Source of the DNA: an uncultured Clostridium sp.
Lineage (GTDB): Bacteria; Bacillota; Clostridia; Lachnospirales; Lachnospiraceae
Assembly: GCA_937885015.1 (NCBI GenBank)
Contig: CALAAS010000040.1
Location: forward strand, 1-64,000
DNA length: 64,000 bases
Direction of reading: 5' to 3'
Made by a program: the position numbers and the translations under genes. This document shows, piece after piece, positions 16,993 to 25,676 of the stretch (positions are counted from its first letter, which is position 1; each line of letters begins with the position of its first letter). The notes under the pieces are model-generated. The model saw only the letters and a list, made by a program, of their open reading frames with translations, had not been told where the DNA came from and did not search any database.

Positions 16993-17051
16993 AAAAAGAT
17001 GCACCCCTTTCGATTCTGCTGACTGCAGCATCAGAGCCGGTGCATCTTTTT
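16993..17051. terminator. bidirectional terminator between upp and fbp
   Basis: A 13-bp stem (AAAAAGATGCACC with GGTGCATCTTTTT) has five A at one foot and five T at the other, so it works in both directions for the convergent genes. A small inner CTG/CAG hairpin is enclosed. Confidence 0.9.
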
Positions 17052-17084
17052 AATTACTAACTATTTACGGCAGAAACCAGACTC

Positions 17085-19043
17085 TTACCGGGTAAATTTC
17101 TCTGCAATTTCGCCGCTGTAATAAGCATCCAGAAGTTTTTTCAAATCTTCCACTTTTTCCTTCAGCTCACGCCCCACATCCGTGTCTCCCACACATTTTC
17201 TTTCCCGAACCCATTTAACCATCTTACTGTCAGAATGGATGTCGCTCTCATTTTCAATGGCAGCTTCCGTGGATTCAAAAGGATCATGAGCCGCCAGAAT
17301 CAAGCCATAGGAATTGTAAATCAGCGTATAACCGGCAATTCCCGTTTCCTTTTGATAGGCCTTGGAAAATCCGCCGTCGATGACCAGAAGCTTTCCGCCG
17401 CATTTAATGGGACTCTCTCCATCCTTGGATTTAACCGGAACATGACCGTTGATAATATGAGCCTCTTCCGTGTTCAGTCCGAACTCCAAAAGGATTCGGT
17501 CAAGCACTGCCTCATCCTCCAGAAGGCGGTAATAGGGGTTTTTTACCTCCCGGTGGGTCTCTTTTTCCGCCAGAAAATACCGCTCAAAGGTGGCCATCTT
17601 ATCCTTACCAAACAGAGGGGAATTCTCATTGAGCCAGATATACCACATCATATCCCGGCCCCGCTCCCGCTCTGCCGGATCCATGGATACAAATCCCTTC
17701 CGGACATAATTGTCCAGCACATCATACAGCGCTTTTCCCTTATATTTCTTGCCGTAAATGGATACCTCTTTAAAGGCTCCATCTTCATTTAGCGGTACAC
17801 AGCCGTGGTACAACAGGTTGTTATTGTAGACCTTATAGAGGCTTCCCTTGGCCAGAAGAAACTTCATATGCTGCTGGAGCTTTTCACAGTTTAAAAACGC
17901 CCGTTCCAGCCGCTCCATGATATCTGCCTCCTGCTCCGTAAAGGCATAGGGATCCTCCGGATTGACGGTGGGGAAATTCATATCCAGCATCGGATATTCC
18001 TTGCCATCCATCTGCAGAACGCCTCGCTCCCAGTCAATCCGGTGCAGCAGATTGCGTTTTTCCAGTCCAAACTCCGGATGCGCTTTGATAATCTGCCCCT
18101 CCGCCTTGAACTGGATGACCGAAATCGCCTTGTGCATCTTCTGATTGATCTCCATCTCTGATGCATCATAGGCAGCGGAGCCTTTTAACTGAAAGCAGGC
18201 ACAGGGATCATCCGCATATGTATTCATGGCAAAGGTTGCCAGCGGAAGAAGGTTAATTCCATATCCATCCTCCAGTATATCCAGATTTCCATAGCGGGCG
18301 CAAATCCGGATCACATTGGCAATACATCCCGGCTGTCCGGCTGCCGCCCCCATCCAGAGCACATCGTGATTTCCCCACTGCACATCTACTGAATGGTACG
18401 TCATCAGCTTATCCATAATAATATGAGGGCCAGGTCCCCGGTCATAAATATCACCCACAATATGCAGGTGATCCACCGTCAGGCGCTGAATCAGCTCACT
18501 CAAGGCAATGATAAAGGAGCGAGCCCGTCCCACGCGGATGATGGTCTGCACAATGGCATCATAGTAAGACTCCTTATCCACCATATCCGCCTTTTCCGTG
18601 AGAAGTTCCTCCATCACGTATGCAAACTCCTTCGGAAGCGCCTTGCGGACTTTGGAACGCGTATACTTGCTGGAAGCCCGGCGGCACACGGCAATCAAAC
18701 GGTACAGAGTAATCTTGTACCAGTCTTCCGGATTTTCCTCCGTCTGCAGAATCCGGCTCATCTTCTCCGCCGGATAATAAATCAGCGTTGCCAGAGACTG
18801 CTTATCCTGGCGGCTCAGGGTATTTCCGAATACATCATCAATTTTCCGCCTCACAGAGCCAGAGCCATTTTTTAACACATGGGAAAAGGCCTCATACTCT
18901 CCGTGTATGTCCGTCAGAAAGTGCTCCGTTCCCTTCGGAAGGTTTAAAATAGCTTCCAGATTGATCACTTCTGTTGAGGCTGCCGCAATGGTCGGATAAA
19001 GCTCCGACAAACGATCCAGATAACGCGACTCCAGAGATTTCAT
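17085..19043 (-). CDS. fbp: fructose-1,6-bisphosphatase class 3
   Basis: Class III fructose-1,6-bisphosphatase (652 residues, normal for the family) hydrolyses fructose-1,6-bisphosphate in gluconeogenesis. It is a calcineurin-like metallophosphatase: LTDIHGEYEAF (residues about 42-52), GDIYDRGPG (about 194-202) and WGNHDVLWMGA carry the metal ligands. The C-terminal NGHVPVK segment is also characteristic. The likely ribosome site AGAGGGGG is rather far from the ATG. A promoter and a pair of direct repeats lie upstream. Confidence 0.96.
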   Translation of the reverse strand: MKSLESRYLDRLSELYPTIAAASTEVINLEAILNLPKGTEHFLTDIHGEYEAFSHVLKNGSGSVRRKIDDVFGNTLSRQDKQSLATLIYYPAEKMSRILQTEENPEDWYKITLYRLIAVCRRASSKYTRSKVRKALPKEFAYVMEELLTEKADMVDKESYYDAIVQTIIRVGRARSFIIALSELIQRLTVDHLHIVGDIYDRGPGPHIIMDKLMTYHSVDVQWGNHDVLWMGAAAGQPGCIANVIRICARYGNLDILEDGYGINLLPLATFAMNTYADDPCACFQLKGSAAYDASEMEINQKMHKAISVIQFKAEGQIIKAHPEFGLEKRNLLHRIDWERGVLQMDGKEYPMLDMNFPTVNPEDPYAFTEQEADIMERLERAFLNCEKLQQHMKFLLAKGSLYKVYNNNLLYHGCVPLNEDGAFKEVSIYGKKYKGKALYDVLDNYVRKGFVSMDPAERERGRDMMWYIWLNENSPLFGKDKMATFERYFLAEKETHREVKNPYYRLLEDEAVLDRILLEFGLNTEEAHIINGHVPVKSKDGESPIKCGGKLLVIDGGFSKAYQKETGIAGYTLIYNSYGLILAAHDPFESTEAAIENESDIHSDSKMVKWVRERKCVGDTDVGRELKEKVEDLKKLLDAYYSGEIAEKFTR

Positions 19044-19117
19044 AGCTTTTTTATTCCCCCTCTTTCCTTTTGAGACAGCGCGCCTCCTCCGCCGCGCGGT
19101 TTCTCAGGCACTGTCAC

Positions 19118-19149
19118 AAGTAATTCCATATAAGTAAGTAATTCCATAT
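19118..19149 (-). repeat. two 14-bp direct repeats downstream of the fbp promoter
   Basis: ATATGGAATTACTT occurs twice on the minus strand (19149-19136 and 19131-19118), 18 bp apart start to start, between the -10 box and the start codon of fbp. Such spacing would suit a DNA-binding protein covering about two helical turns. Function is inferred. Confidence 0.6.
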
Positions 19150-19155
19150 GTCTTC

Positions 19156-19184
19156 ATCATAACACAGAGACAGAAAAAAGTCAT
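19156..19184 (-). promoter_or_regulatory. probable promoter of fbp
   Basis: Minus strand ATGACT (19184-19179), 17-base spacer, TATGAT (19161-19156). Confidence 0.5.
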
Positions 19185-19332
19185 GAGAATTTCCTGCCGT
19201 TATATTCGTTAAAAAATAAACACGAGTACAGGCCGATCAAGGATTCGCCCTAATTCCCGTCATTATCCAGTTATGGTTAATATGTGAATCTCTGTTTTCG
19301 TATTTTAATGGTATCAGGGAGGTGGAATTATT

Positions 19333-19596
19333 TTGATTACATATGATAATCTATGGAAAACCATGAAGCAAAAGCAGATCACGCAATATCGTCTGATTCG
19401 CTATTACGGCATCAGCGCAGGCCAGATCAGCCGCCTGAAACAGAATCGGTATGTCTCAACGCACACCATTGAAATGCTGTGCTCCATCCTGAACTGTCAG
19501 ATTCAGGACGTAGTTGAATACATACCGGATCCCCCGGAAGACTCTGCCAGCCATGAAACGCAGAAAGAGGTTTCCGGAATTTCTGACCAGCTTTGA
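19333..19596 (+). CDS. small HTH DNA-binding protein (Cro/CI type)
   Basis: An 87-residue protein, nearly all one helix-turn-helix domain. Residues 15-65 (KQITQYRLIRYYGISAG, then QISRLKQNRYVSTHT) fit the XRE/HTH_26 pattern with recognition helix around SAGQISRLK. The start is TTG (19333), chosen because GGGAGGTGG is about 10 bases upstream and no in-frame ATG precedes the domain. A short Glu/Pro-rich tail follows. It is a solitary gene convergent with the nuclease gene; its target is unknown. Such small regulators are common in Lachnospiraceae. Confidence 0.8.
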   Translation: MITYDNLWKTMKQKQITQYRLIRYYGISAGQISRLKQNRYVSTHTIEMLCSILNCQIQDVVEYIPDPPEDSASHETQKEVSGISDQL

Positions 19597-19616
19597 TCCA
19601 TTTCAACCCCATTCTG

Positions 19617-19649
19617 CTCTGTTCCGGCAGGATTCCTGCCGGAACAGAG
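19617..19649. terminator. strong hairpin between convergent genes
   Basis: A perfect 15-bp stem (CTCTGTTCCGGCAGG and its complement) with a three-base loop. It lies between two convergent stops. U-runs are poor, so termination is inferred from stem strength and place. Confidence 0.65.
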
Positions 19650-19671
19650 GAAGAGCTCTACAATATGTTTT

Positions 19672-20601
19672 TTATTTTCCCAGTTCCGTCAAAATCTCCC
19701 GGATCAATTCCTCCGTCTCCGGAAGCTCCAACTCCAGATCCTCCGCAATCTGTTCAGCGCTTCTTCCCTTTTCCAGCTTTCGTGAAACCTGGGTTTTCAG
19801 CGTTATTACCCGACCTTTTTTCATTCCCTTTTCCATTCCCTTTTCCATTCCCTTTTCCATTCCCTTTTCCATACCAATTGATAGAATACTCATTCTCACT
19901 GCCTCCCATTCTTCTGATTCTTTTACTTCCTTCACGATGGAATCCAGCTTTTGAATCCGCTCATCGTGCACGCTTATTTCCGGATTATCCAATCTTGTTT
20001 TCTTCATATACTGCAGCATGCTGACCAGCACCGGATCTCCGTTTTTACTGGCCATATTTAAAAATATTTTGGTCGTTCCATCCTCCAGGCAAAGTCCTTT
20101 CACCTCCTGACACTGCTCCGTGAACGTATATTTTGCCTGATCCCTGCCAAAAATATCCTCCTGAGTAATAAAAGTAACCACTGTAGGTGGAAGCTGACGG
20201 TATTTCGTGCGTTTTCCAGACTTTAAATAGGGCGTGTCCAGAAGGCTCTGGTAATAGCGGGCTCGTTTTTGCATGCTGTCGTGATCCGTATCATTCTGCA
20301 TCTCCGTCGCATACCGCACCTGGTTGGCATCCTGCGCTGCGGCATCCAAGCGGATCGCCCGTTTCCCAACACGGTTTAAAACCACCTCTTCCACCTGTAC
20401 CTGCGTCAATACAAGTTCCGGATCCTCCATGATGATGCTGAGCACACACCGATGGGCCTCCCGGTTCTTCATAACGGACAGAAACAATGCAAAATCCGAA
20501 AGATTCACTTCTGTATGTTCCAATTCTTCCAGAACCTCCTGTTCTGTCAAATCCATCTCTGTCATTGTCCCTGGATGTTCTCTGTTTTCTGTTTTCCTCA
20601 T
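19672..20601 (-). CDS. Rpn/PD-(D/E)XK family nuclease ('transposase' family)
   Basis: A 309-residue member of the PD-(D/E)XK group annotated as Rpn recombination-promoting nuclease or putative transposase. The core IRLDAAAQDANQVRYATEMQ shows the catalytic D-x(n)-ExQ arrangement (residues about 80-100), followed by RARYYQSLLD. The C-terminal part holds five GMEKG-like repeats (about residues 236-255) and an amphipathic tail. The start at 20601 follows AAGGAAGAG; a frame 42 codons longer has no such site. Rpn proteins are thought to aid horizontal gene transfer or act in defence; no mobile-element ends are seen here. See the tandem-repeat entry. Confidence 0.8.
   Translation of the reverse strand: MRKTENREHPGTMTEMDLTEQEVLEELEHTEVNLSDFALFLSVMKNREAHRCVLSIIMEDPELVLTQVQVEEVVLNRVGKRAIRLDAAAQDANQVRYATEMQNDTDHDSMQKRARYYQSLLDTPYLKSGKRTKYRQLPPTVVTFITQEDIFGRDQAKYTFTEQCQEVKGLCLEDGTTKIFLNMASKNGDPVLVSMLQYMKKTRLDNPEISVHDERIQKLDSIVKEVKESEEWEAVRMSILSIGMEKGMEKGMEKGMEKGMKKGRVITLKTQVSRKLEKGRSAEQIAEDLELELPETEELIREILTELGK
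19822..19872 (-). repeat. 12-bp tandem repeat inside the nuclease gene (MEKG units)
   Basis: The 12-bp unit that reads ATGGAAAAGGGA on the minus strand recurs from 19872 to 19822, giving the repeated peptide MEKG, with the last unit changed to MKKG. Because 12 is a multiple of three, gain or loss of units alters length but not frame. Confidence 0.9.
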
Positions 20602-20786
20602 AGGCACTCTTCCTTTCTCTTCGCAGGAAGAAGGCCCTGTATGCCAGACTCCCTGCCCGTTGTCATTTATCATACTTTTTCGATTTGGGATATAAGCAAA
20701 GAGTCTGTCAGACGGCCTTATGGCCAAGAATCATCAGAAAAATAGATTGTAAAACTTTGCTTATGAGATAATAATAACAGCTCTTC

Positions 20787-20823
20787 AAAAAGAACGCAAG
20801 ACCTAAATCTGATATTTAGGCCT
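20787..20823 (-). terminator. terminator behind the 367-residue unknown gene
   Basis: A 10-bp stem (AGGCCTAAAT with ATTTAGGTCT, one G.U pair) and loop ATCAG, followed by TGCGTTCTTTTT on the minus strand, 70 bp behind the stop. The rest of 20602-20892 contains nothing I recognise. Confidence 0.75.
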
Positions 20824-20892
20824 TTACCGCTTTAGTTTTTGCAGGGTATGATTATGGACGATCCGTAGTTTCACATCACAGCCGGGACAGTC

Positions 20893-21996
20893 CTAATTCT
20901 TCCCTCCGATTTCCGCAACAAAATCTCCAAGGCCATCCACCATTTTCATATACTCCTTAAACTCCTTGTAGCTCTCTGTGCCTCGCAATTCTCTCCGGAC
21001 ACTGCTCGCAATTCCAGGAATATATCCCGTATACTTTTTTAACAGATAGTCCCGTATACCCTCGGTCTCAACAACATCGATAATGTCTTCCAATGACCCT
21101 GCCTGCAGTATTTTAGGTTCATAGTTACGGACATCCGGAAGCCAGCATATCCGCCACTCCTTCTGGCTGGCGTATCTGTCATATTTATCCATACATCCAC
21201 GCCAGAAAATATTTTTCATGCCATCCAGCATGGATATATGAAAAGCGCCGTCCCCCACAATTCTCCCTGCTTCATTTGTATATCTGGAGGTAACAATGGT
21301 AACGCTGTGCTCCTGCATCGTTGTTGGATCCACCCGGTCTAACATGGGATGATACCTGACATCTCCAAGAATGGCCCGCCCACCCTGGCGTTTCACGGCA
21401 GATAAAACCCGCCGTTCAAATTCCCTCTGGTCTTTTATCACGATAACCACATCTCCAAACTGGTTCATTTCCACAGATGGCAGCTGAACCATATGAACTC
21501 TGTCGGAAGATAGCATCGGATTTGGTTCCACAAGAGAAACCTCAAGTTTCTGCGCCTTTGCAGGTGCCATGGCCTTTATTTCCTCCGCCGTCATGAAAAT
21601 CCCCCGCGACCTCAATATATATGCCATATTCTCCTCATCCAGTAAGCCGGCATCTGCATCCTCGGCATCAATCCTAAAAAAGCAGAGCAGATTGCAATAT
21701 TGGTACGCAGAAATCCGGAACCGGACGTCATGAATGAGATGTTTCCCCATAGAATCAAAAAAATGTGCCACCTGATCCCTGGGAATCTGTGCAGCCACTC
21801 CCTCTGAAAAGTCCTGACGGCCATCGGGCACTGCATTTTTGATTTTAGCGATGTCTGCAGCCGTCAGGTTTTTGCCAAAATGAATTTTTCCTTCTGAAAA
21901 ATCCCAGAATTTTGACAAAGAGGACAGGTATAACTCCCCTCTCCTGTATGAATCTGCAAATTTGCGGTCAGTAAACCGGATTAATGTACTGTGCAT
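20893..21996 (-). CDS. protein of unknown function, 367 residues
   Basis: No family is recognised with confidence. The N-terminus (LIRFTDRKFADSYRRGELYL, then SSLSKFWDF) and a later KEWRICWLPD resemble the layout of DUF2971-type proteins, with an early 'place/position' motif and a late E-x-R pair, but this is weak. There is no signal peptide, membrane segment or coiled coil; it should be cytoplasmic. The middle has FRIDAEDADAG and EIKAMAPAKAQKLEV. AAGGA precedes the ATG. It lies 144 bp behind the last gene of the polysaccharide operon on the same strand and might be read from it, as no strong terminator lies between. Its own terminator follows. Confidence 0.55.
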   Translation of the reverse strand: MHSTLIRFTDRKFADSYRRGELYLSSLSKFWDFSEGKIHFGKNLTAADIAKIKNAVPDGRQDFSEGVAAQIPRDQVAHFFDSMGKHLIHDVRFRISAYQYCNLLCFFRIDAEDADAGLLDEENMAYILRSRGIFMTAEEIKAMAPAKAQKLEVSLVEPNPMLSSDRVHMVQLPSVEMNQFGDVVIVIKDQREFERRVLSAVKRQGGRAILGDVRYHPMLDRVDPTTMQEHSVTIVTSRYTNEAGRIVGDGAFHISMLDGMKNIFWRGCMDKYDRYASQKEWRICWLPDVRNYEPKILQAGSLEDIIDVVETEGIRDYLLKKYTGYIPGIASSVRRELRGTESYKEFKEYMKMVDGLGDFVAEIGGKN

Positions 21997-22140
21997 CCTT
22001 TCAACTTCCTTACGTTACACTTTTACTCATTTGTATAATTCGTTCATAATTAGCTTATTGCAATTTCAGCTGATTGGCAACCGTTTATTTCTCGCTTCTA
22101 CAGGAAATTTGGGGAATTTTTGCATAACCTATGTATAAAG

Positions 22141-23238
22141 CTAGATTGATGTTTCCAAAATATCAGCAATCCGTTTACAGGCAAATCCATCTCCATAAGG
22201 GTTGCTTGCATGGCTCATTTTCTCGTATTCACTTTTGTCTTCCAAAAGCTGTTTAAACGCTGTATAGATCGTCTCTTCATCCGTTCCCACCAGTTTCAGT
22301 GTACCGGCCTGGATTCCTTCTGGACGCTCTGTGGTATCGCGCATGACAAGCACTGGTTTTCCAAGCGACGGAGCTTCCTCCTGAATTCCACCTGAATCCG
22401 TCAATATCATATAAGAATGGGCCAGGAAATTATGAAAATCCAATACATCTAATGGCTCAATAATTCTGATACGCTCATCGCCGCCCAGAATTTCATCTGC
22501 CGTTTCGCGAACTGCCGGATTCATGTGGATCGGATAAATAGCCTTCACATCCGGATGTTCATCGCACACCCGGCGGATTGCTCGAAACATATGTTTCATC
22601 GGCTCTCCCAGATTCTCCCGTCTATGGGCTGTAATCATGATTAGCCGACTTCCCTCCGCCCACCTGAGCTGTTCATGGGTATAATCCGGCCTTACCGTTG
22701 TTTTTAAAGCGTCAATAGCCGTATTTCCTGTCACGTAAATGGTATCTAGATTTTTTCCTTCTTTGACTAGATTCTGTCTTGAGAGCTCCGTGGGAGCAAA
22801 ATTATATGCAGAAATGATGCTGACAGCCTGCCGGTTAAACTCCTCCGGATACGGAGAATAAATATTGTAAGTGCGAAGTCCCGCCTCCACATGGCCAACT
22901 GGAATCTGCAGATAAAAACAAGCCAGAGCGGTTACAAAGGTCGTGGAGGTGTCTCCATGAACCAAAACCACATCTGGCTTTTCCTGTTCCAGAACTTCTT
23001 TTATTCGGTTTAATATGTTGGTGGTTACGTCAAACAATGTCTGCCGTTCTTTCATAATAGATAAATCGTAATCAGGAACCACCTGAAAGGTTTCCAGCAC
23101 CTGGTCTAACATCTGACGGTGCTGGCCTGTTACACAAACGACAGTCTGTACGTCCTTTCTGTCCTTTAGTTCATTGACTAAAGGACACATTTTAATTGCC
23201 TCGGGACGAGTGCCGAAGACAAGAAGGATTTTTTTCAT
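22141..23238 (-). CDS. wecB: UDP-N-acetylglucosamine 2-epimerase (non-hydrolysing)
   Basis: A 365-residue epimerase that interconverts UDP-GlcNAc and UDP-ManNAc. Seen: ILLVFGTRPEAIKMCPLV at the N-terminus, VVCVTGQHRQMLDQVL, VHGDTSTTF, HVEAGLRTYNIYSPYPEE and the LTDSGGIQEEAPSLGKPVLVMR-type segment near the C-terminus. It is the last gene of the cluster and overlaps wzx by 4 bp. The product UDP-ManNAc would feed the dehydrogenase at 39.7-40.9 kb and ultimately a ManNAcA-containing polymer or a linkage unit. Confidence 0.95.
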   Translation of the reverse strand: MKKILLVFGTRPEAIKMCPLVNELKDRKDVQTVVCVTGQHRQMLDQVLETFQVVPDYDLSIMKERQTLFDVTTNILNRIKEVLEQEKPDVVLVHGDTSTTFVTALACFYLQIPVGHVEAGLRTYNIYSPYPEEFNRQAVSIISAYNFAPTELSRQNLVKEGKNLDTIYVTGNTAIDALKTTVRPDYTHEQLRWAEGSRLIMITAHRRENLGEPMKHMFRAIRRVCDEHPDVKAIYPIHMNPAVRETADEILGGDERIRIIEPLDVLDFHNFLAHSYMILTDSGGIQEEAPSLGKPVLVMRDTTERPEGIQAGTLKLVGTDEETIYTAFKQLLEDKSEYEKMSHASNPYGDGFACKRIADILETSI

Positions 23239-24671
23239 GAATCGTAATTCTCCTTTTTATGTATAAGCACTTTTACACTTTCTAAATCTTTTTTATAAAA
23301 AATTAAATACAGTAACAGTACAAAACTTCCTGCCAAAATGGATATCCATGCCATTCTATGATTAAAAATTCTCCATAAAAGCATATACAATACAAATAGG
23401 AAAGCAACCCATTTGCAGCGGCTACTTACCTGAAATAATCTCATTTTTGTTAAAATGCAAGCACAAATCAACGTGCTTAATGAAAAGCCGACAAGAGTAG
23501 CAATTGCAGCGCCCTCTATCCCTATTCTGGGAATTAATATAGCATTTAGTCCTACATTACCGATAGCTCCTGCAAATAAAATCATAGAAGATGGCATAGT
23601 TTTTTTTATAACTAAAAACTGATTTGCTGCAACCTGAAACAACATCTGTGCCAATGGAGCCATAAACAGATACGGAACTGTAACTGCAGCCGCCTGATAT
23701 TCTTCCCCAAATAAAAAAGCAAAGAAAAAATCAGAACAAAACGATACTAAAATTGTTGCGCTGAAAGCCAGGCATCCTAAATATTCGAACACTCTGGAAG
23801 TTAATTCCACCTGATCCTCATCCCTCATCGTAGAAAAAGCAAAATACTGCCACCCTCCGGCAAATGCTGAATAAATCAGCTGGCTGATATGTCCGAATTT
23901 AGATCCTACTGCATAAAGTCCCGTATGCTCCATTCCCAAAAACTGAGAAATCATAATCCTATCACATGAATTAAATACCCAGTAAATCAGAAAATTAGGA
24001 AGCAAAGGAATTCCGATGCACAGCATACTTTTTATCAGGTTCCATCGGACAAATTTTAAGGAAAACCATTTGTAGTTCAAGAAAATAAAAATTACTTCTG
24101 TAGCAATTGCGGCAATTACGCTTCCCAATGGGAGCGCATAGATGTAATTTCCCTTCCTCAAAAGATATATGGCAATCCCATAAGAAATAAGCGGGGTAAT
24201 AACGTTCGTGGCCAAAAAAATCCTTCTTTTATTCTGCATTCTGGTTGGTGCTGCAACAATATTATTCGTAGCTCCTGCCAGTACACCGACCGCTGTCACA
24301 AAAACCAGCGGGATCAAAGAACTATCAGCAAAAAAACTTTCTGCAATCTGTTCTTTAAAAGTAAACAAAAAAAGAAAAACCAAAAGAGAGGAAAAACCTA
24401 TAAATGCTACTGCACTGGAGCATACCTCTTTTTTATATATCTGCTCCTCCTTCTCAAAAAACATGCGGAACATGGCATCATACATACCCATTACTGCAAA
24501 TGCCTGTGAAAAAGACAATAAGGTATTGGACATATCGCTTAGTCCCATATAATAAGAATTGGGTATCAAGCGTGTAATCACAGGAAGCATGAAAAAGGGA
24601 ATCATCTTTCCCATGACTCCCCCCAGACCATAAATCAAAAAATTTTCAATAAATAGTTTAAATCGATTCAT
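23235..24671 (-). CDS. wzx: oligosaccharide-lipid flippase, Wzx type
   Basis: A 478-residue integral membrane protein with about 12-14 hydrophobic helices and the MOP-superfamily polysaccharide transporter look: NFLIYGLGGVMGKMIPFFMLP at the start, LPNSYYMGLSDM and several charged residues within the first helices. It should move the undecaprenyl-linked repeat unit across the membrane. The name wzx is by role. The start has a weak ribosome site; the downstream wecB overlaps by 4 bp, so translation is coupled. FemAB-like gene is 4 bp upstream. Confidence 0.85.
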   Translation of the reverse strand: MNRFKLFIENFLIYGLGGVMGKMIPFFMLPVITRLIPNSYYMGLSDMSNTLLSFSQAFAVMGMYDAMFRMFFEKEEQIYKKEVCSSAVAFIGFSSLLVFLFLFTFKEQIAESFFADSSLIPLVFVTAVGVLAGATNNIVAAPTRMQNKRRIFLATNVITPLISYGIAIYLLRKGNYIYALPLGSVIAAIATEVIFIFLNYKWFSLKFVRWNLIKSMLCIGIPLLPNFLIYWVFNSCDRIMISQFLGMEHTGLYAVGSKFGHISQLIYSAFAGGWQYFAFSTMRDEDQVELTSRVFEYLGCLAFSATILVSFCSDFFFAFLFGEEYQAAAVTVPYLFMAPLAQMLFQVAANQFLVIKKTMPSSMILFAGAIGNVGLNAILIPRIGIEGAAIATLVGFSLSTLICACILTKMRLFQVSSRCKWVAFLFVLYMLLWRIFNHRMAWISILAGSFVLLLYLIFYKKDLESVKVLIHKKENYDS

Positions 24672-24675
24672 TATT

Positions 24676-25668
24676 CTACTTTACATAAGAAGGAAGCAAT
24701 ATTGCTCCTCCTCCGTATCCATTTTTATAATTATATAACCCTTCGTTTAAATAATCCCCCCTGTCCTCTGTACTCGCCCCAAAACTAAAATATGAATACC
24801 CTTCTTTTCTTGCCATTTGAATCAAATTATGAATTAAATATAAATGGGGATAATCCGAAGCCAAGTTATAATTCATATCCAGATATTGTGTGTGGAATAC
24901 ATTTTTAAAACAATATCCTAACGCAAATGCACCATATTCTCCTTCCTTGTTATATACATAGCATGGAAGAATCCGATCTGGATATAATTCACATAATTTT
25001 TGAATTTCCTCGTATGTATGTGTTGTAGCACTATCATATTTATTATTTAAATTTTCATTCATATTTTCCCAGGCATCTTTGTCAATAGTTTTTCTAATCT
25101 GGAAAATAAATTTCTCCTCTTTCAAAGTTTTTTTTATGTGATTTCTTCTCTTCGTTTTATACTGTGCAAATTGTTCCTCTAACGTATCGATATCTTTTAT
25201 CTGTATCACATTAGCAAGAGCCATCATCTTTCTTTCATATCCTTTTGTTTCCAGATAGTAAGCAAGAAAATCCATCGGCTGCTTATCGTAAACAGACGGT
25301 CTTAATCGTAATTCTATCTTTTTATAATGGTTTTCATAATAAGATAATAGTAATTCTAATATTTCTCTCTGCTCTTTTATACTGTATTTATAATCTAAGA
25401 TTGGTCCAGCAAATGTAGTTCCACCATGTGATATTGCTATAGTCTCATTTGACATAACTTTTGTGGCCATCATAACGCCACGTACTTCCTTACTTCCTTT
25501 ATCAATCACTGCAATAGAATCGTCTTGAAATCTTTCTTCTGGATGATAGGATAAATATCTGGTAGTATTAATAAACTCTCCATTTGTCGTTTTCGACAGA
25601 ATATACTGATCAACACGATTCAAAAAATTTTCATCTACATTTTTTAATCTAATAATCTCTAACTCCAT
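24676..25668 (-). CDS. FemAB/GNAT-like acyl- or aminoacyltransferase
   Basis: A 330-residue protein built of two GNAT-like halves, as in FemAB and the BioF2-like group that occur in surface-glycan clusters. Features: AQYKTKRRNHIKKTLKE (basic helix near residue 170) and the C-terminal YFSFGASTEDRG with YNYKNGYGGGA, very typical of these transferases. No signal peptide is present. It probably transfers an acyl or aminoacyl group to an amino sugar of the repeat unit; donor and acceptor are unknown. It lies between the GH43-like gene (8 bp) and wzx (4 bp), so the modification precedes export. Confidence 0.75.
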   Translation of the reverse strand: MELEIIRLKNVDENFLNRVDQYILSKTTNGEFINTTRYLSYHPEERFQDDSIAVIDKGSKEVRGVMMATKVMSNETIAISHGGTTFAGPILDYKYSIKEQREILELLLSYYENHYKKIELRLRPSVYDKQPMDFLAYYLETKGYERKMMALANVIQIKDIDTLEEQFAQYKTKRRNHIKKTLKEEKFIFQIRKTIDKDAWENMNENLNNKYDSATTHTYEEIQKLCELYPDRILPCYVYNKEGEYGAFALGYCFKNVFHTQYLDMNYNLASDYPHLYLIHNLIQMARKEGYSYFSFGASTEDRGDYLNEGLYNYKNGYGGGAILLPSYVK

Positions 25669-25676
25669 GCATACAC

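Noticed and set aside
19822..19872. CRISPR-like array
   Set aside because: The repeats are 12 bp, contiguous and in frame within a gene; there are no spacers.
22000..22140. Terminator at the end of the polysaccharide operon
   Set aside because: Only a weak AAATT/AATTT pairing without a proper U-run is seen, so I do not claim one.
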